NCBI RefSeq assembly: GCF_040096015.1
Contig: NZ_JBBMFO010000008.1
Location: 1-59,804, forward strand
Length of the DNA: 59,804 nt
Reading direction: 5' to 3'
Source of the DNA: Peptoniphilus_A hominis
Lineage (GTDB): Bacteria > Bacillota > Clostridia > Tissierellales > Peptoniphilaceae
Positions 59,728-59,804 of the stretch are shown here, in pieces. The notes beneath the pieces were generated by a model. The model saw nothing but the letters and a program-made list of their open reading frames with translations. It made no database searches and was not told the origin of the DNA. Both the position numbers and the translations under genes were made by a program. Position 1 is the first letter of the stretch. Every line of letters starts with the position of its first letter.

Positions 59728-59804
59728 TGAACTGACCCCCAAAAGTTGGACTTAAAAACCAACATAAGGAGGTCAGTTTTTTAATGGCAAAATACAAAAC
59801 AGAA
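59728..59804 (+). mobile_element. left end of an IS3-family element
   Basis: Terminal repeat TGAACTGACCCCCAAAAG and following TTGGAC (59728-59752) are typical of IS150-like IS3-family elements and pair with the repeat at 53-72. AAGGAGGTCAG then leads to an ATG. The element continues past the window. Confidence 0.75.
59784..59804 (+). CDS. IS3-family transposase orfA, first codons (partial)
   Basis: Seven codons are visible, encoding MAKYKTE, which resembles the start of the helix-turn-helix protein OrfA of IS3-family elements. AAGGAGG lies 11 nt before the ATG. The family call rests mainly on the terminal repeat; the coding sequence is cut by the window edge. Confidence 0.6.

Overview
The window is about 59.8 kb of low-GC, AT-rich bacterial chromosome. 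The gene content points to an anaerobic, amino-acid-fermenting Firmicute, most likely a member of the Peptoniphilaceae such as Peptoniphilus. The main evidence is a nearly complete hydroxyglutarate pathway of glutamate fermentation at the right end: Na+-pumping glutaconyl-CoA decarboxylase, glutaconate CoA-transferase, and 2-hydroxyglutaryl-CoA dehydratase with its activator. Supporting signs are an iron-sulfur L-serine dehydratase with a transporter, an AbgT transporter, a Rex repressor, a class B sortase, the yybS-gdpP-rplI-dnaB block, and frequent TTG starts. Genus assignment is inference; no rRNA or tRNA gene was found.

Layout. Positions 1-76 hold the inward end of an IS3-like element. 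Next come a minus-strand Fic gene (94-1326) preceded by a 51-bp-period array of palindromes, an IclR regulator, a short tandem-repeat tract, and an sdpR-sdpI pair with a candidate autoregulatory operator. At 3.8-8.6 kb a LysR gene diverges from an operon of a DUF6282 hydrolase-like protein and a three-part TRAP transporter, which looks like a self-contained uptake-and-processing cassette for an unknown acid. From 8.6 to 17.4 kb are minus-strand housekeeping genes (nitrilase-family amidase, uppP, dnaB, rplI, gdpP, DUF2232, degV), an unannotated 58-aa gene, and one plus-strand radical SAM gene.

From 17.5 to 32.6 kb are AbgT, sdaAB-sdaAA-symporter, an SDR-lipid kinase-folD operon, a CtlX-type hydrolase with a small membrane protein, an APC permease, sortase B, rex with a Rex box on its own promoter, an OGG-type glycosylase, an aminotransferase and murA. 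From 32.6 to 37.8 kb is a five-gene peptide ABC transporter operon with an internal hairpin after the binding-protein gene. From 37.8 to 44.5 kb are a zincin with an acidic N-terminus, a membrane-anchored J-domain protein, an ECF sigma factor with a partner membrane protein, a zinc-ribbon/TPR/SH3 protein, an alpha/beta hydrolase and a 2-hydroxyacid dehydrogenase. From 44.6 to 50.1 kb are metG-tatD-rnmV-rsmA-arsR, where rsmA lacks a normal start codon, then a glutaredoxin and mntP.

The right end (50.5-59.7 kb) is two transcription units, gcdD-gcdC-gcdB-gctA-gctB-gcdA and hgdC-hgdA-hgdB. Together they convert 2-hydroxyglutarate to crotonyl-CoA and conserve the decarboxylation energy as a sodium gradient. 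The window ends in the first codons of an IS3-family orfA whose terminal repeat matches the one at the left edge, so the whole block lies between two IS ends in the same orientation.

No clearly novel multi-gene defence or biosynthetic system is visible. The least explained items are the 51-bp palindrome array next to fic, the DUF6282-TRAP cassette, the acidic zincin plus membrane J-protein pair, and the sigma factor plus zinc-ribbon/SH3 locus.
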